A DNA stretch of 64,000 bases from Prevotellamassilia timonensis. GTDB taxonomy: Bacteria > Bacteroidota > Bacteroidia > Bacteroidales > Bacteroidaceae. Positions within the stretch are counted from its first letter, which is position 1, and the number at the start of each line of letters is the position of its first letter. Position numbers and translations under genes: made by a program. Below are positions 1 through 9,494 of the stretch, piece after piece. The stretch spans positions 862,778 to 926,777 of the forward strand of contig NZ_LT629845.1 in NCBI RefSeq assembly GCF_900106785.1, in the 5' to 3' direction. The notes under the pieces are model-generated. The model did not search any database. It was not told the DNA's origin and saw only the letters and a program-made list of their open reading frames with translations.

Positions 1-41
1 AGGCGCACCCGACAAACCCTGTGGAGTAGGCCGTGCAGATG

Positions 42-1130
42 CTAACCCAAAACTGTTGCTAAACGATACATGAAGAATGGTATGTCTATGACTCCTTTTA
101 CTTGTGCACGAAAGCATTTGATCTTTGAGTTCAACGATTCAGCTGAAGCGTTAGTCTTACGTCCGTCAAAGTAGTTCAGGATTTCATCCTCATAGAATCT
201 GATGGTATCGCGTACGGACTTGATTTCACGCAGAGTGCAGGAAGCCACTTTCTCATACCACCCCTTGAAATTCTGTTTGGCAGTCTCCTTTGTGAGTTTC
301 TTGTTTCTGAATATGGCTCTAAGGGAGTTGATCAGATTGTATGCTTCTTCAAGTTTTGGGTAGAGTGCGAAAAGTATCTTCGCACGCTTTTTCTGCGTTG
401 CGCTCCACTTCTCTCGGCTCATGGACAATTGCTTGCGACATCGTGTCTGTGCCTCTACAAGAGTCTCGCCATTTTCAAGCCTTTTGGGTTCAAAGCGAGT
501 GTTCAGCCTCATAGGCTTTCTTCCGCGCTTGCTCTTCTTCCAGTTCTTCCCATGCCTTTTCCTCATTCGCTCGCGGTAAGCCTTTCTCTGCGCTGCCAGA
601 TTTTCGAGGTATTTGCGAAACTCTGCCTTCTGTCTGTTCGCCTCCTTTACGGCTTTTCGTTTCAGGCGCAGGCGTATCTCTTCGCAGCCCTCTCCACCGC
701 GTTTTACGACATGGAAGCAGTCACGTATGACTGTGGCTTTAGGGAATGCCTCTCGGGCTATGACACGCATGCAATCTGAGAGATCCATCGTGATATTCTC
801 AACCATTTCACGCTTATCTGCAGGTAGTTGCATGAGAACCTTCAGTACGTCAGCAGGATTCGTTCCCTTGACTACTGCTATGATTGCACCCTTGCGACCA
901 TGGGCATCCTTGTTGTGAACGATAGTGTACAGTTCGCCCTGGAGGGAGGTCTCGTCTATGCCTTGCTCCTTACCTACGTTTTGCGGAATAAGAATCCACT
1001 TGGATGCGTGATCCTTCTGCTCCCACGTCTCGAAGTTACTCAGGGCGTCCTTGTATCTTTTGGCAAACGTGGAGCTGTTAATCATGTACGTATAACCAAT
1101 CTGACGAGCGGTTATCGTCTCAGAGTCCAT
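42..1130 (-). CDS. ISAon1 family transposase (DDE catalytic part)
   Basis: Catalytic transposase of the IS at 2-1620, 362 residues. It has the ISL3/ISAon1 DDE layout: a first Asp in TMDLSD (about residue 116), a second in VIRDCFHVV (about 137), a long Lys/Arg-rich insertion (about 150-230), and a C-terminal Glu in NASAESLNSKIK (about 330). The start ATG overlaps the end of the upstream IS ORF within ATGGACTCTGA, so the two are probably translationally coupled. The frame appears intact, so the element may still be active. Confidence 0.9.
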   Translation of the reverse strand: MDSETITARQIGYTYMINSSTFAKRYKDALSNFETWEQKDHASKWILIPQNVGKEQGIDETSLQGELYTIVHNKDAHGRKGAIIAVVKGTNPADVLKVLMQLPADKREMVENITMDLSDCMRVIAREAFPKATVIRDCFHVVKRGGEGCEEIRLRLKRKAVKEANRQKAEFRKYLENLAAQRKAYRERMRKRHGKNWKKSKRGRKPMRLNTRFEPKRLENGETLVEAQTRCRKQLSMSREKWSATQKKRAKILFALYPKLEEAYNLINSLRAIFRNKKLTKETAKQNFKGWYEKVASCTLREIKSVRDTIRFYEDEILNYFDGRKTNASAESLNSKIKCFRAQVKGVIDIPFFMYRLATVLG

Positions 1131-1521
1131 TCGCCCTCTTTAAAAAAAGCGCGAAGTCCTTCGCGTATCGAGTGCCCTTATGCTTCAGTTCAAACTCCTT
1201 GTCAAGGTCAACACTTCTTGTTGTGCCATCCGGCATTGTCCAACGCCTTCTTCGTATGTGAAGTACCGCCTTCTTGTCTCGGGCTGGATAGTCAAGTAAA
1301 CATGATTCTTCCCCAAAACCATTGCTCACGGAATCCTTCATGTCTGGTGTGCGATTGTCGCGCTCATCCAGATAGATGTGAAGCTCTGTTGTGTAAAGAA
1401 CATCCTTGTCCAGAGTACGCTGTGTTGCAAAGTCTGTCACCTCGAAATATTTAAGAACTCCTTCGGGGAGGAAATATGAGGCGAGGCCCTCATACATATT
1501 TTTATTGCCATTCTGATTCAT
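1120..1521 (-). CDS. ISAon1 family transposase N-terminal region protein
   Basis: First ORF of the IS, 133 residues, overlapping the DDE ORF by 11 bases. ISAon1-type elements characteristically encode this short accessory protein ahead of the catalytic ORF, and it is probably the DNA-binding portion. The middle of the protein (about 85-115) has a basic stretch HIRRRRW and a motif MPDGTTRSVD resembling the N-terminal part of ISL3-like transposases. Length and arrangement fit an intact element. Confidence 0.8.
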   Translation of the reverse strand: MNQNGNKNMYEGLASYFLPEGVLKYFEVTDFATQRTLDKDVLYTTELHIYLDERDNRTPDMKDSVSNGFGEESCLLDYPARDKKAVLHIRRRRWTMPDGTTRSVDLDKEFELKHKGTRYAKDFALFLKRANGL

Positions 1522-1578
1522 AGTGCAAAGGTACTACTTTTGGGCAATCATGTATCGTTTGGCAACTCAGTTTTTGGG

Positions 1579-4500
1579 TTAGCATCTGCACAGCCCTCCA
1601 CAGGGTTTGTCGGGTGCGCCATAAATTACACTCTGAACATGTAGTTCTTTTCCATTCACAAGTGGAATCGGAGAATATTTCTCAGATCGTATATATTCTT
1701 TCTCATCAAAATCAGATGAAAATGAAAGATACGTAGCATTTTCCTTAATGTACATAAGACCACGATATCTTGCAATTATATGTTTAGCCTTAATTCCATC
1801 TTCTGGCATTGAGAAACCGCCACCCATGAATTCAGATACTTTTTCAGAGTACTCGCGGATAACATCATCTTGTTCTTTTTGAGTGAATGTGTCCTTATAG
1901 TTGTTGCTTTCAGACGATTTTGCGGCTGTATCAGAATCAATTGAGCCATTATTTACCTCTTCATAATTGTTCATTGAACCTTCCCGTCCATTCAAGTCAA
2001 TATAGGAACTTGTACCTTCACCTGCCCTTGTTCGTGTAACATTTTCAGAAGACTTTCTCTCGCCCGATTCTATAGTCGTCGGGTAATCATGAGTAGCCCC
2101 CTTATCTGAACAAATTTTCTTCGGCTCATTATCATCTACATCGTTATCAGCAAATTCGTTATCCTCAGGATTATCTTCTTGTGAGGTTTCACCCTCATAT
2201 TCGCCAGTATAGCCTGTAAATATATGACGATTGTCTATATCAACGAAATCCGTATCATCTGCTTCGTTGCCATTAAGTTCTCTTTTAATTCCAGGAATCA
2301 AAAGATCAAGTTCTTCCTTAAAGGCATCATCAAGCATCAGGGGGTTGTTTTCTTTAACTTTTTCAATCGCTGCTTCACGGCTATCCATAACGGTTTTAAC
2401 GAGGTCCTCGTCGGCTTCAATTCCTAGATACTCAATAAAACTCTCCACAAATGGCACGAATACAATTTTGTCGTCCAACGACTTGACAAAGTAGAAATCT
2501 GCCGAATCTTTTTCGCGATAAAATTTCTTTAGTTTTTGGCAAATATTCTCATCTTTCTCATATCTGATAGAAATTGCATCGCAACACCACAACTCAAGCG
2601 CATCAATAAGTTCGCTATACTTTTGATAACGAGAGTTCCAGTTCTCTGCATCTTCATATCCCGCAAGAACCAAAGCATAGATCCTCAATGTCTTTTTATA
2701 TACCTCATTCTTTGAGACCTGTCCGATTTTGTCTACAATTAAATCTTTTGGTTCAATAGTAGGTATCTGAAGTATATCACACGCATTTTTGAAAGATATT
2801 GGACCAGCAGGAAGGTATTCCTTATTGATGATTTTGGGAAGATTACCAAAGTATTGCTCCAACTTCTTTTCGTTATATGACAATGCATATAATTCGGCAA
2901 TTGGCTTATCGTCATTTTTTGTATTCTTCCACTTAGCCGATTCATCTGCTCTGTATTCGGTAACGTCTACATCATACTTCTCATCGTAAGTTTCTATCAT
3001 CCATTGCAATAACTGAATTCTTCTTTCCTTACCAACGAAGCTGAAAAGAGCATACAATGAATCACAGAAAGAAAGACGTGTATTGGATGGCTTACTAAGC
3101 AAAAGCCCAAACAAAGTACGTTTTTCCTCCTTATCATATTCAATGTTCGGAAGGTCCGCTAATGGTAATTTATTCTCCCAATCAACTACATGTTTATTGA
3201 CATACGATGATATCGTTAGAGAATATATTTCACTAGGCTTCTTCATGTAATCCTTAGTTGGAATACAAGCTACAGAGTCAAATTTACCTTCATCTATCAG
3301 TTTTTTGACACCACGAATGTCAGCATCTAGTTTCATTAGATACTGACTCCAAAAATAGATTGAGAAATCTCTGTCTGACAGATTCACAATATCATCTTCT
3401 TCAAAATTGCAATGAATTTTGAAGACTCTATTTAACATCTTTCGTATGTCATTCTTACATTCTTGTAAATATGAATTAGAGATATAATCATAGTCAAGAC
3501 CATATTTCTCGAAATCACAGAATGGTTCGTACAGACTACCTTCTGTCATTTTTGAAACGTCAGTAAACTCATCATCCGAATCTAAGAAGAGTACTTTAGA
3601 AATTTGGTCAAACTCTTTGAGACTATCTTTATCTGCAATATACATCGCTGCGAGTTCATCTACAAAGCGGAAGTGTATAGAACGAAGCAAGTCTTCACTA
3701 TCTTCATCATCTTGAATTTCAAGATAACGATCTATCTTAATTTCTTGCCACTCCGTGAGCTTTGTGATTTTATTACCATCTATTTCGTCTAATATATCGA
3801 CAATGAGTCTCCTTTCGTCTGCTGTAGCAAACGAAACTTGAGTTGGAATATCTATATATTTGAAAGGTTCGTCCTTTTCGCTGTCAATATAAATAACTTC
3901 TGACAAACTATAGAACTCACCATCATAAGCCTTGACACGAAGATCCTGGAGATTTGAAATCAAACCTCCCTCTCCCTCATAGTGGTCTTCAAGTTTCGAA
4001 CGATATTTTGCAATTGTTGCAGGCAGTTTGGCATTATCTGTCTCTGGTAATCTATTATCAATTGTGTCGATAAGAATGTCTACCATTTCAAACCGTACAC
4101 CCATTTTTACCCAGAAATCCTTCCAAGCTTCAACATTATCGTCCTCTTCAATATATGCGCTGCTAATGAATAATGCATCTGGATGATAACTTGTAACAAT
4201 TGTCTCTAATCCACCTTCTTCGATATATTCGTCTGAAAGGTAGATAATCTCGTCTGAATCAACATATTCATCTGTTTTAAGGTAGACAGGAAGAGCAGGA
4301 AGGCTTGCAAGCGTTTGATCTGCAAGTCTACACCCCTTTACCCATCTCCAGAATTTTACATTATTATCCTTGTCTTCGATTGTTGAATAGAAAGTACTGG
4401 TATTATCAGTTAGCCAAGTAATGAAGTCAGTCACAGTAAATGGTTCATTTCCCAGTCGCGTTTTCCAATACTCTTCATTCTCCTCTATGTGATAATCAGG

Positions 4501-6600
4501 ATCAATGATGTCAAGGTCAGAAAATTCAACCAATCCCATAGATGCCAACTCTCGTGCGCTTTTGCTTAATATATGATGTCCCTCAGAACTGTCACTAGCA
4601 TCATCATTACCATAAAGATAAACCTTTACCCCTTTCATTACTTCCTTTTGCTTGTCGGTAAGGTCTGCAAGACGGTCAATAACGAAAGCATGGAAAGCTA
4701 TGCTGGCATCCTTAGAACTGATAGTGTTATTGATATTGTCAAGTTCCTCTGTTATGACATCGTTGAAGAAGTTTGCAAAATCATATTTCTTGGCTTTTAT
4801 AGCCAGTATAGACTTTGAGTCTCCATATTTGCTTGTACACATGTCTACAGTGTCGGCAGGGAACCATTCCGAATCAAGAATTTCTTTCAATTCTATATCA
4901 TAAGCATAAACATAAGTAGCGTTTGAGTCTATATCATAACCACCATCGTCAGAATTACCAACAAATACGAAGGACTCAAATTTATCAGCGTTCTTCTCTA
5001 TTTCAAATACTAATTTGTAGTTCGCATCAAGGTAGGCGATAAAGTCTAAATTCTTTGCTCCATCACCGTCGTTGTTTCCGCTGGTGTTTGATACGATAGT
5101 GCTGATATTAGGGCGTACTATATCCTTATAGAATTTGTCGGCATCAAGTTCCTCTACATAGAAAGCCTCTTTAAGGAAATCCTTTACTTTCTCTTCATCG
5201 TTTTCCACGTTGAGGTAGTCAGAATCAAGACTGTACATCCAGTCGCTATTGAGCCACTCTCTCTGTGAACATTCATCAAAACACTCTGAAGGGAAGTAGA
5301 TATGGTCTTCGTAAAGGACAAATGTTTCGCCACCATCGCAATCATAAGCGTTGAGCGCATAGTCACGTAATGAGCCACTACTAAATGAAGTACCATGCTC
5401 ATAACAGAATTTTACGAAAGCAACACTTTTTTCCTTATTCTCTTGTTGAGATTCGTTGATCCCATCATGATAGTCCTCCGACAGTATAATGTCATTCACA
5501 ATAATGTCATCAGAATAATCTAGAACTCCAGCATTCTCTTTGAAATAATCAAGTGTAGCCTTATCGTAGTTAGGAGATACAAAAGAGAATGTTACTGAAG
5601 ACAACCATGATTCACTACAGGTCTTCTTTCCTTCAGAAGATGAAAAGAAGACAAAGTTATCATTGAAATCGTCAACAATAACTGGTTCAACTTCATCATT
5701 GAAGAAAGGAAGACTACAGAGATCTTCAGGTACAATGTTTTTCTTTGCCAGATAGCTATAAAAATGGAACGAAGTATTCCATTCCTTCAAAGCCTGAACG
5801 GTCTCATCCCAGTTGTCGCTTAACAAAGTCTCGTTTATAAAACGTTTAGAATCATACTCATAGAAACTCTTTTTATTAAAAACTTCGTTCCATTTTTCAT
5901 TATCTCTGAAAAATTCGCGCGTTTTGAATGACAGATAGCACAAATGGGAACTGAAAGCAGACAGGTCTTCCAATTCCTCATCAATATCATAATACAAATC
6001 ATTTGCAGAGAAAAGTTCTCCACTTTTCTCTTCTATGAATATTGCTTCATCAAAGTAATCTTCCAAATAATCGTTTTCCAAGAGAAAGTTCAAGAACTTA
6101 TTATTGTTCTCCTGGTCTTTCAACCACTCATGGAAATCATCATTTGCAATAAGCTCACTCAAATTTTCTTCGTCAAATCTTTGCTCATCGCATGCATAAC
6201 GTTTCAAGAATGAATTAAAGTGCTTGTCTTGTCTTAATATAGGCAATGGAAGATAATACTCTTCTTTTCCTATGAACCTACAGAATTCATCATCAGTCAT
6301 GATGCCAGAGGTACTTAGTCCCGTGGTATCTAAAATAACACGATTGACAAGTGCAATTCCTTGGGGTACAGGGACTATCTGATCCGACTCAAGGCAATTG
6401 TCAAAAGCTTCGGCAAATCTTTCAATAAAATTCAAATAGTCCTTATGTTTGTCCTTGCATTTCTTAAAATCAGGAATCAAAGAGAACACTGAACCTAAAT
6501 GGTACTTTCTGGATTTGAGAAGATCTTTAATCCAACATGAAGAGTTTAGAACCAGCAATAGCTGCAAGTTCTTCATTAAAGTTTGTCTCATCTTCATCAA
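1579..6600 (-). CDS. 3' part of a broken sacsin-like ATPase gene (IS-truncated)
   Basis: Open frame of 1673 codons continuing the ATPase gene that starts at 8263. Its first ~22 residues are an out-of-frame reading of the end of the upstream ORF. Family-like sequence begins at WIKDLLKS (base ~6535), so the apparent ATG start is not native. The last 13 residues (GAPDKPCGG onward) are encoded by the IS end at 1579-1620; native sequence stops at ...SVIY. Most of the chain is acidic, with no transmembrane segments and no signal peptide. Residues ~1450-1580 are a low-complexity acidic, Ser-rich linker. The segment after it (~1590-1660) resembles the start of a C-terminal nuclease-like (DUF3883-type) domain, which would be cut off; this last point is uncertain. 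The fragment is probably non-functional. Confidence 0.75.
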   Translation of the reverse strand: MMKMRQTLMKNLQLLLVLNSSCWIKDLLKSRKYHLGSVFSLIPDFKKCKDKHKDYLNFIERFAEAFDNCLESDQIVPVPQGIALVNRVILDTTGLSTSGIMTDDEFCRFIGKEEYYLPLPILRQDKHFNSFLKRYACDEQRFDEENLSELIANDDFHEWLKDQENNNKFLNFLLENDYLEDYFDEAIFIEEKSGELFSANDLYYDIDEELEDLSAFSSHLCYLSFKTREFFRDNEKWNEVFNKKSFYEYDSKRFINETLLSDNWDETVQALKEWNTSFHFYSYLAKKNIVPEDLCSLPFFNDEVEPVIVDDFNDNFVFFSSSEGKKTCSESWLSSVTFSFVSPNYDKATLDYFKENAGVLDYSDDIIVNDIILSEDYHDGINESQQENKEKSVAFVKFCYEHGTSFSSGSLRDYALNAYDCDGGETFVLYEDHIYFPSECFDECSQREWLNSDWMYSLDSDYLNVENDEEKVKDFLKEAFYVEELDADKFYKDIVRPNISTIVSNTSGNNDGDGAKNLDFIAYLDANYKLVFEIEKNADKFESFVFVGNSDDGGYDIDSNATYVYAYDIELKEILDSEWFPADTVDMCTSKYGDSKSILAIKAKKYDFANFFNDVITEELDNINNTISSKDASIAFHAFVIDRLADLTDKQKEVMKGVKVYLYGNDDASDSSEGHHILSKSARELASMGLVEFSDLDIIDPDYHIEENEEYWKTRLGNEPFTVTDFITWLTDNTSTFYSTIEDKDNNVKFWRWVKGCRLADQTLASLPALPVYLKTDEYVDSDEIIYLSDEYIEEGGLETIVTSYHPDALFISSAYIEEDDNVEAWKDFWVKMGVRFEMVDILIDTIDNRLPETDNAKLPATIAKYRSKLEDHYEGEGGLISNLQDLRVKAYDGEFYSLSEVIYIDSEKDEPFKYIDIPTQVSFATADERRLIVDILDEIDGNKITKLTEWQEIKIDRYLEIQDDEDSEDLLRSIHFRFVDELAAMYIADKDSLKEFDQISKVLFLDSDDEFTDVSKMTEGSLYEPFCDFEKYGLDYDYISNSYLQECKNDIRKMLNRVFKIHCNFEEDDIVNLSDRDFSIYFWSQYLMKLDADIRGVKKLIDEGKFDSVACIPTKDYMKKPSEIYSLTISSYVNKHVVDWENKLPLADLPNIEYDKEEKRTLFGLLLSKPSNTRLSFCDSLYALFSFVGKERRIQLLQWMIETYDEKYDVDVTEYRADESAKWKNTKNDDKPIAELYALSYNEKKLEQYFGNLPKIINKEYLPAGPISFKNACDILQIPTIEPKDLIVDKIGQVSKNEVYKKTLRIYALVLAGYEDAENWNSRYQKYSELIDALELWCCDAISIRYEKDENICQKLKKFYREKDSADFYFVKSLDDKIVFVPFVESFIEYLGIEADEDLVKTVMDSREAAIEKVKENNPLMLDDAFKEELDLLIPGIKRELNGNEADDTDFVDIDNRHIFTGYTGEYEGETSQEDNPEDNEFADNDVDDNEPKKICSDKGATHDYPTTIESGERKSSENVTRTRAGEGTSSYIDLNGREGSMNNYEEVNNGSIDSDTAAKSSESNNYKDTFTQKEQDDVIREYSEKVSEFMGGGFSMPEDGIKAKHIIARYRGLMYIKENATYLSFSSDFDEKEYIRSEKYSPIPLVNGKELHVQSVIYGAPDKPCGGLCRC

Positions 6601-8263
6601 CCAGTTTAACCTCTGTTTCTATGTCATTTCGGTCTCCTTTAGGTATCATGTCCGTATTCATGAGGAACGGAAGCCCCCAAGAAGCTTTTGTTGGCAAGTA
6701 GCAATATAAAGTAGCATCTTCAACAGGCTTGATTATAGCACCCTCGTGCTTACAAGCAAATGAAACCTTAGTGTAGTCAAAGTCTGTATACTTCTCTGGA
6801 ATACGACTATTACCTTTTTCTATTGTCTTATTTATCAAGAGCTGTAAGTCTTCCTCTATCTCATTCTCATAGTCACCTACAATCCATTCTTCATTATTAC
6901 GGAAACATGCACGTTCCTCCTGACCATTTATAAAAACACGAACAGAATTTATGTTGGGAATGAACAGAATTATATTCGAATCCGAGAAGACTTCACGGAA
7001 AAGATTCTCATAACAATTCTTTCCTAAATGGAGTATTCTCTTGTCATCAGGTCGTAAAGCAATTTGAACCTGAAATTTCTTATCAGCACTATCAAATACA
7101 GAATTTACTTCTGTTTCCACTTCCTCATGTTCCGTCCAAATTGGCAGGATTTGGAAAGGAGCATCCTGTCTTTTAATTTTTCCTCCTCTTTTCTTTTCCG
7201 GTGTCTCACCTTGATCAAAACGGAAAGAATAATCACCTGTACGCAAATACACATAGTGATTGTTAAGGAACACTGTCTTAAAGCCTATGCCTTTATAGCC
7301 AATGGTTTTCCTATTCGCAACTTTTTCTTTCTCGTTAATACCGCAAATACCAGAAATATTTCGCACATTGAATTTATCACCCGAATGAAGGAAAAGCAAA
7401 TAATTGTCTGTAATATGAAACTCCACATCCACCATCTGTCCTTCTACAGGATAATCATTGGCATTTTGCAGAAGCTCATAAACAAAAGTAGACTCCTTGG
7501 CGCTTAGCTGTTTGCTAAGTGTGTCAAGGAAGTTAGCTGCTGAACCAAAGTTTTTTGATTTATCGCTATGACGATCTTCGAACAGTTTATTGATAAACCA
7601 TTTGGGTGTTATTCTCTGTGGAGCGTATTGATTGTCAAGGTATATCTCATAAGGATTGCTAGCATCCCTATGAGATAGTTTCCAAGTGAATCTGTAATAA
7701 TTATTCAACTCAAGGTCTCTCTGTGGGTATTTAAGCCACAAGGATATTGCTTTTTTGTTTGTAAGGTAAGGAGGAATGCGATCAAAATTTGTCTTTCTCA
7801 AATCGTCAATGATATAACCAACTGATTTTGTGTCAGAATGGTAGTAACCAATAAATTCGCAATTATCTACACCCCACAACTCGAATACATCCTCATTCGT
7901 TAATTCACCTTCTCGAACATTGGAATGTACAAATTGATCACTCTTACTTCTCAAGGTTCGTGGAGATAATGAAAAATTTATCCGCGATGGCGAGATACGT
8001 ACATCTTCCTTAACATAACATTGGAATGTACATTCTCCTTCAGGTATGTCGTTGGCATAATTGGGGACATTGATGAATGCACCAATTACATTAGTAGCGA
8101 CTCCATTGATTTTGATAGAATTAATGTGTCCCTTAAATTTGTCTGTGAAACTACTTCTAATTTCATGAGAAAACACACCTTCAAATATAGTAGTTGCAAA
8201 AAACTCCCTAATTTCATCATCAGTCGCTTTTATCATTTGATATTTATTCTTAAAGTACGTCAT
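6527..8263 (-). CDS. 5' part of sacsin-like GHKL ATPase (frameshifted)
   Basis: The 578-residue N-terminal part of a very large ATPase. The Hsp90-like (GHKL) ATP-binding fold is visible: N-box helix ELLQNANDYP at about 268, a degenerate G1 loop around HSGDKFNVRNISGI at about 295, and the G2 glycine loop TIGYKGIGFKTVF at about 324. Downstream, YLPTKASWGLPFLMNTDMI is a typical continuation of sacsin-type proteins. The frame ends at 6527 just after GSKLF, where the family should continue with the WIKDLLKS reading found one base out of frame. One extra base near 6535-6545 explains this. It is the last gene of the operon, 133 bp after the Fic gene. Sacsin-like ATPases with C-terminal nuclease domains are frequent in anti-phage islands; the role here is inferred. 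Confidence 0.8.
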   Translation of the reverse strand: MTYFKNKYQMIKATDDEIREFFATTIFEGVFSHEIRSSFTDKFKGHINSIKINGVATNVIGAFINVPNYANDIPEGECTFQCYVKEDVRISPSRINFSLSPRTLRSKSDQFVHSNVREGELTNEDVFELWGVDNCEFIGYYHSDTKSVGYIIDDLRKTNFDRIPPYLTNKKAISLWLKYPQRDLELNNYYRFTWKLSHRDASNPYEIYLDNQYAPQRITPKWFINKLFEDRHSDKSKNFGSAANFLDTLSKQLSAKESTFVYELLQNANDYPVEGQMVDVEFHITDNYLLFLHSGDKFNVRNISGICGINEKEKVANRKTIGYKGIGFKTVFLNNHYVYLRTGDYSFRFDQGETPEKKRGGKIKRQDAPFQILPIWTEHEEVETEVNSVFDSADKKFQVQIALRPDDKRILHLGKNCYENLFREVFSDSNIILFIPNINSVRVFINGQEERACFRNNEEWIVGDYENEIEEDLQLLINKTIEKGNSRIPEKYTDFDYTKVSFACKHEGAIIKPVEDATLYCYLPTKASWGLPFLMNTDMIPKGDRNDIETEVKLVDEDETNFNEELAAIAGSKLFMLD

Positions 8264-8396
8264 GCTTTGTATTTACTTTTTTGATTTATGTTGATTGGCA
8301 CATGTATTTCAATCTCTGAAAGATTTACACTTTCATTTATTAGTATGTTCTATTTACGTTTAATATTTTTCAAAATAATCACTTGCGGTTGAAATG

Positions 8397-9455
8397 TTAT
8401 TTCCTTAAGATAATCCATCGGCCTGATTTCTGTGAACCTTCGCGGGCAATGAGGTTTTCTTCTTGCAATTTCTTGAGGTGTTTTAGTATGGCGCTTCTGT
8501 TGATATTTAGCTTGTTTGCCATGTCTCTTGAGGTAATGTTAGCGTTGTCGGCTATCAGTCGGATGATGGCGTCTCTTGTTTCTGAACCACTCTTTTGGAC
8601 CACCTCTTTATTTTCTGGACCACCTTTCTGGACCACCTTGTTTTCATTGATGACAATGTCTTCTGCCATTGATTTTTTGAATACCTCAATCTCATTGCGT
8701 AGATTCTTGCTATGCTCTTGCAGCATAAACTGCTGAAAAGGAACTGTCGTTTCTTCTTCGCGTGATTGATTGAGTGCCTCGATATATGCAGCTTTGTCTT
8801 CCTTCAGAATCTTTGTAGGGATGAGCCCAAACTCAAATTGCAGATAGTTCATTACGAGTCGCGACATTCTTCCGTTGCCATCCACCCAAGGATGTATGGT
8901 AACGAGAAAGTTATGGGCATCAAAGCTCAGAAGATAAGCTTCTATATCATCGGCTTTTTTGATGAGAGCGTCGCGTCGTTGGTTGATGTAGTCACATAGC
9001 TCTTTCAGTTTCATTGGCACCTTGCGATAGTTCATGTATGAACGTCCACCAGGTCCTGCGGTTACTCCACACAATCGCAAGTCACCTTTGGAAGAGTCGA
9101 ACTCACCTCCCAAAGTGCTATAGTGGCTACCTGTGTTTCTCATCACTATAGCCGAGAGCTGTTGTAGCATTTCTATAGTAAAAGGCTTATGCTCCTTTGC
9201 CCAACTGATAGACTGTTCGTAAGCTCGTTTCAAGTCGAGGTTCATAAGTTGCTCCACCATGGGTTTACCTTTAGCGGAAATGCCTTCATCAAAGAGTAGC
9301 ATGTTCTCTACCTCTGTCACCGTAGAGCCCTCAATGGCTGTAGAGTGAGTAATGATAGAATACAGATAGAACTTCTGATAGTCTATCTGATTGGCTATTT
9401 CCAATTGGTGGTATTCTTTCAGAACTGACAAGAGTTCGTTGATATATTGCTTCAT
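8397..9455 (-). CDS. Fic family protein (class II, with C-terminal winged helix)
   Basis: A 352-residue Fic-domain protein, expected to transfer AMP or another nucleotide onto a target protein. The catalytic loop HPWVDGNGRMSR (about 188-199) keeps the His, Asp and GNGR of the canonical HxFx(D/E)GNxxR motif, with Trp for Phe. An autoinhibitory motif STAIEG ([ST]xxxE[GN], residues 38-43) lies N-terminal, which defines class II Fic proteins and means no separate antitoxin is required. Residues ~285-350 form a winged-helix domain (TSRDMANKLNINRSAILKHL), suggesting DNA binding. A short repeated linker (VVQKGGPENK, VVQKSGSETR) precedes it. It lies 39 bp after the methylase gene and 133 bp before the ATPase gene, so it is embedded in the presumed defence operon. 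Confidence 0.9.
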   Translation of the reverse strand: MKQYINELLSVLKEYHQLEIANQIDYQKFYLYSIITHSTAIEGSTVTEVENMLLFDEGISAKGKPMVEQLMNLDLKRAYEQSISWAKEHKPFTIEMLQQLSAIVMRNTGSHYSTLGGEFDSSKGDLRLCGVTAGPGGRSYMNYRKVPMKLKELCDYINQRRDALIKKADDIEAYLLSFDAHNFLVTIHPWVDGNGRMSRLVMNYLQFEFGLIPTKILKEDKAAYIEALNQSREEETTVPFQQFMLQEHSKNLRNEIEVFKKSMAEDIVINENKVVQKGGPENKEVVQKSGSETRDAIIRLIADNANITSRDMANKLNINRSAILKHLKKLQEENLIAREGSQKSGRWIILRK

Positions 9456-9494
9456 AGTGATACGAGTTTTGTTCTACACTGGCAAACGCTGATA

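Larger units (their letters stand above)
2..1620 (-). mobile_element. ISAon1-type (ISL3-like) insertion sequence
   Basis: A complete insertion sequence of about 1.62 kb. Its ends form a perfect 25-bp inverted repeat (2-26 and 1596-1620, starting GGCGCACCCGAC), continued imperfectly for another 25 bases or so. It carries two overlapping ORFs on the minus strand. It sits inside a large ATPase gene: the gene reads VIY up to base 1621, and the next codons (GGC GCA CCC) are already IS sequence. The 8 bases right of the element are ataaatta. The single visible base left of it (position 1, a) agrees with the last base of a duplicated target, but the rest of the left copy lies outside the window. Confidence 0.9.

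Noticed and set aside
6520-6610. Programmed ribosomal frameshift in the ATPase gene
   Set aside because: The join needs +1, and no slow codon, stop or stimulatory structure typical of +1 sites was seen. A mutation is simpler.
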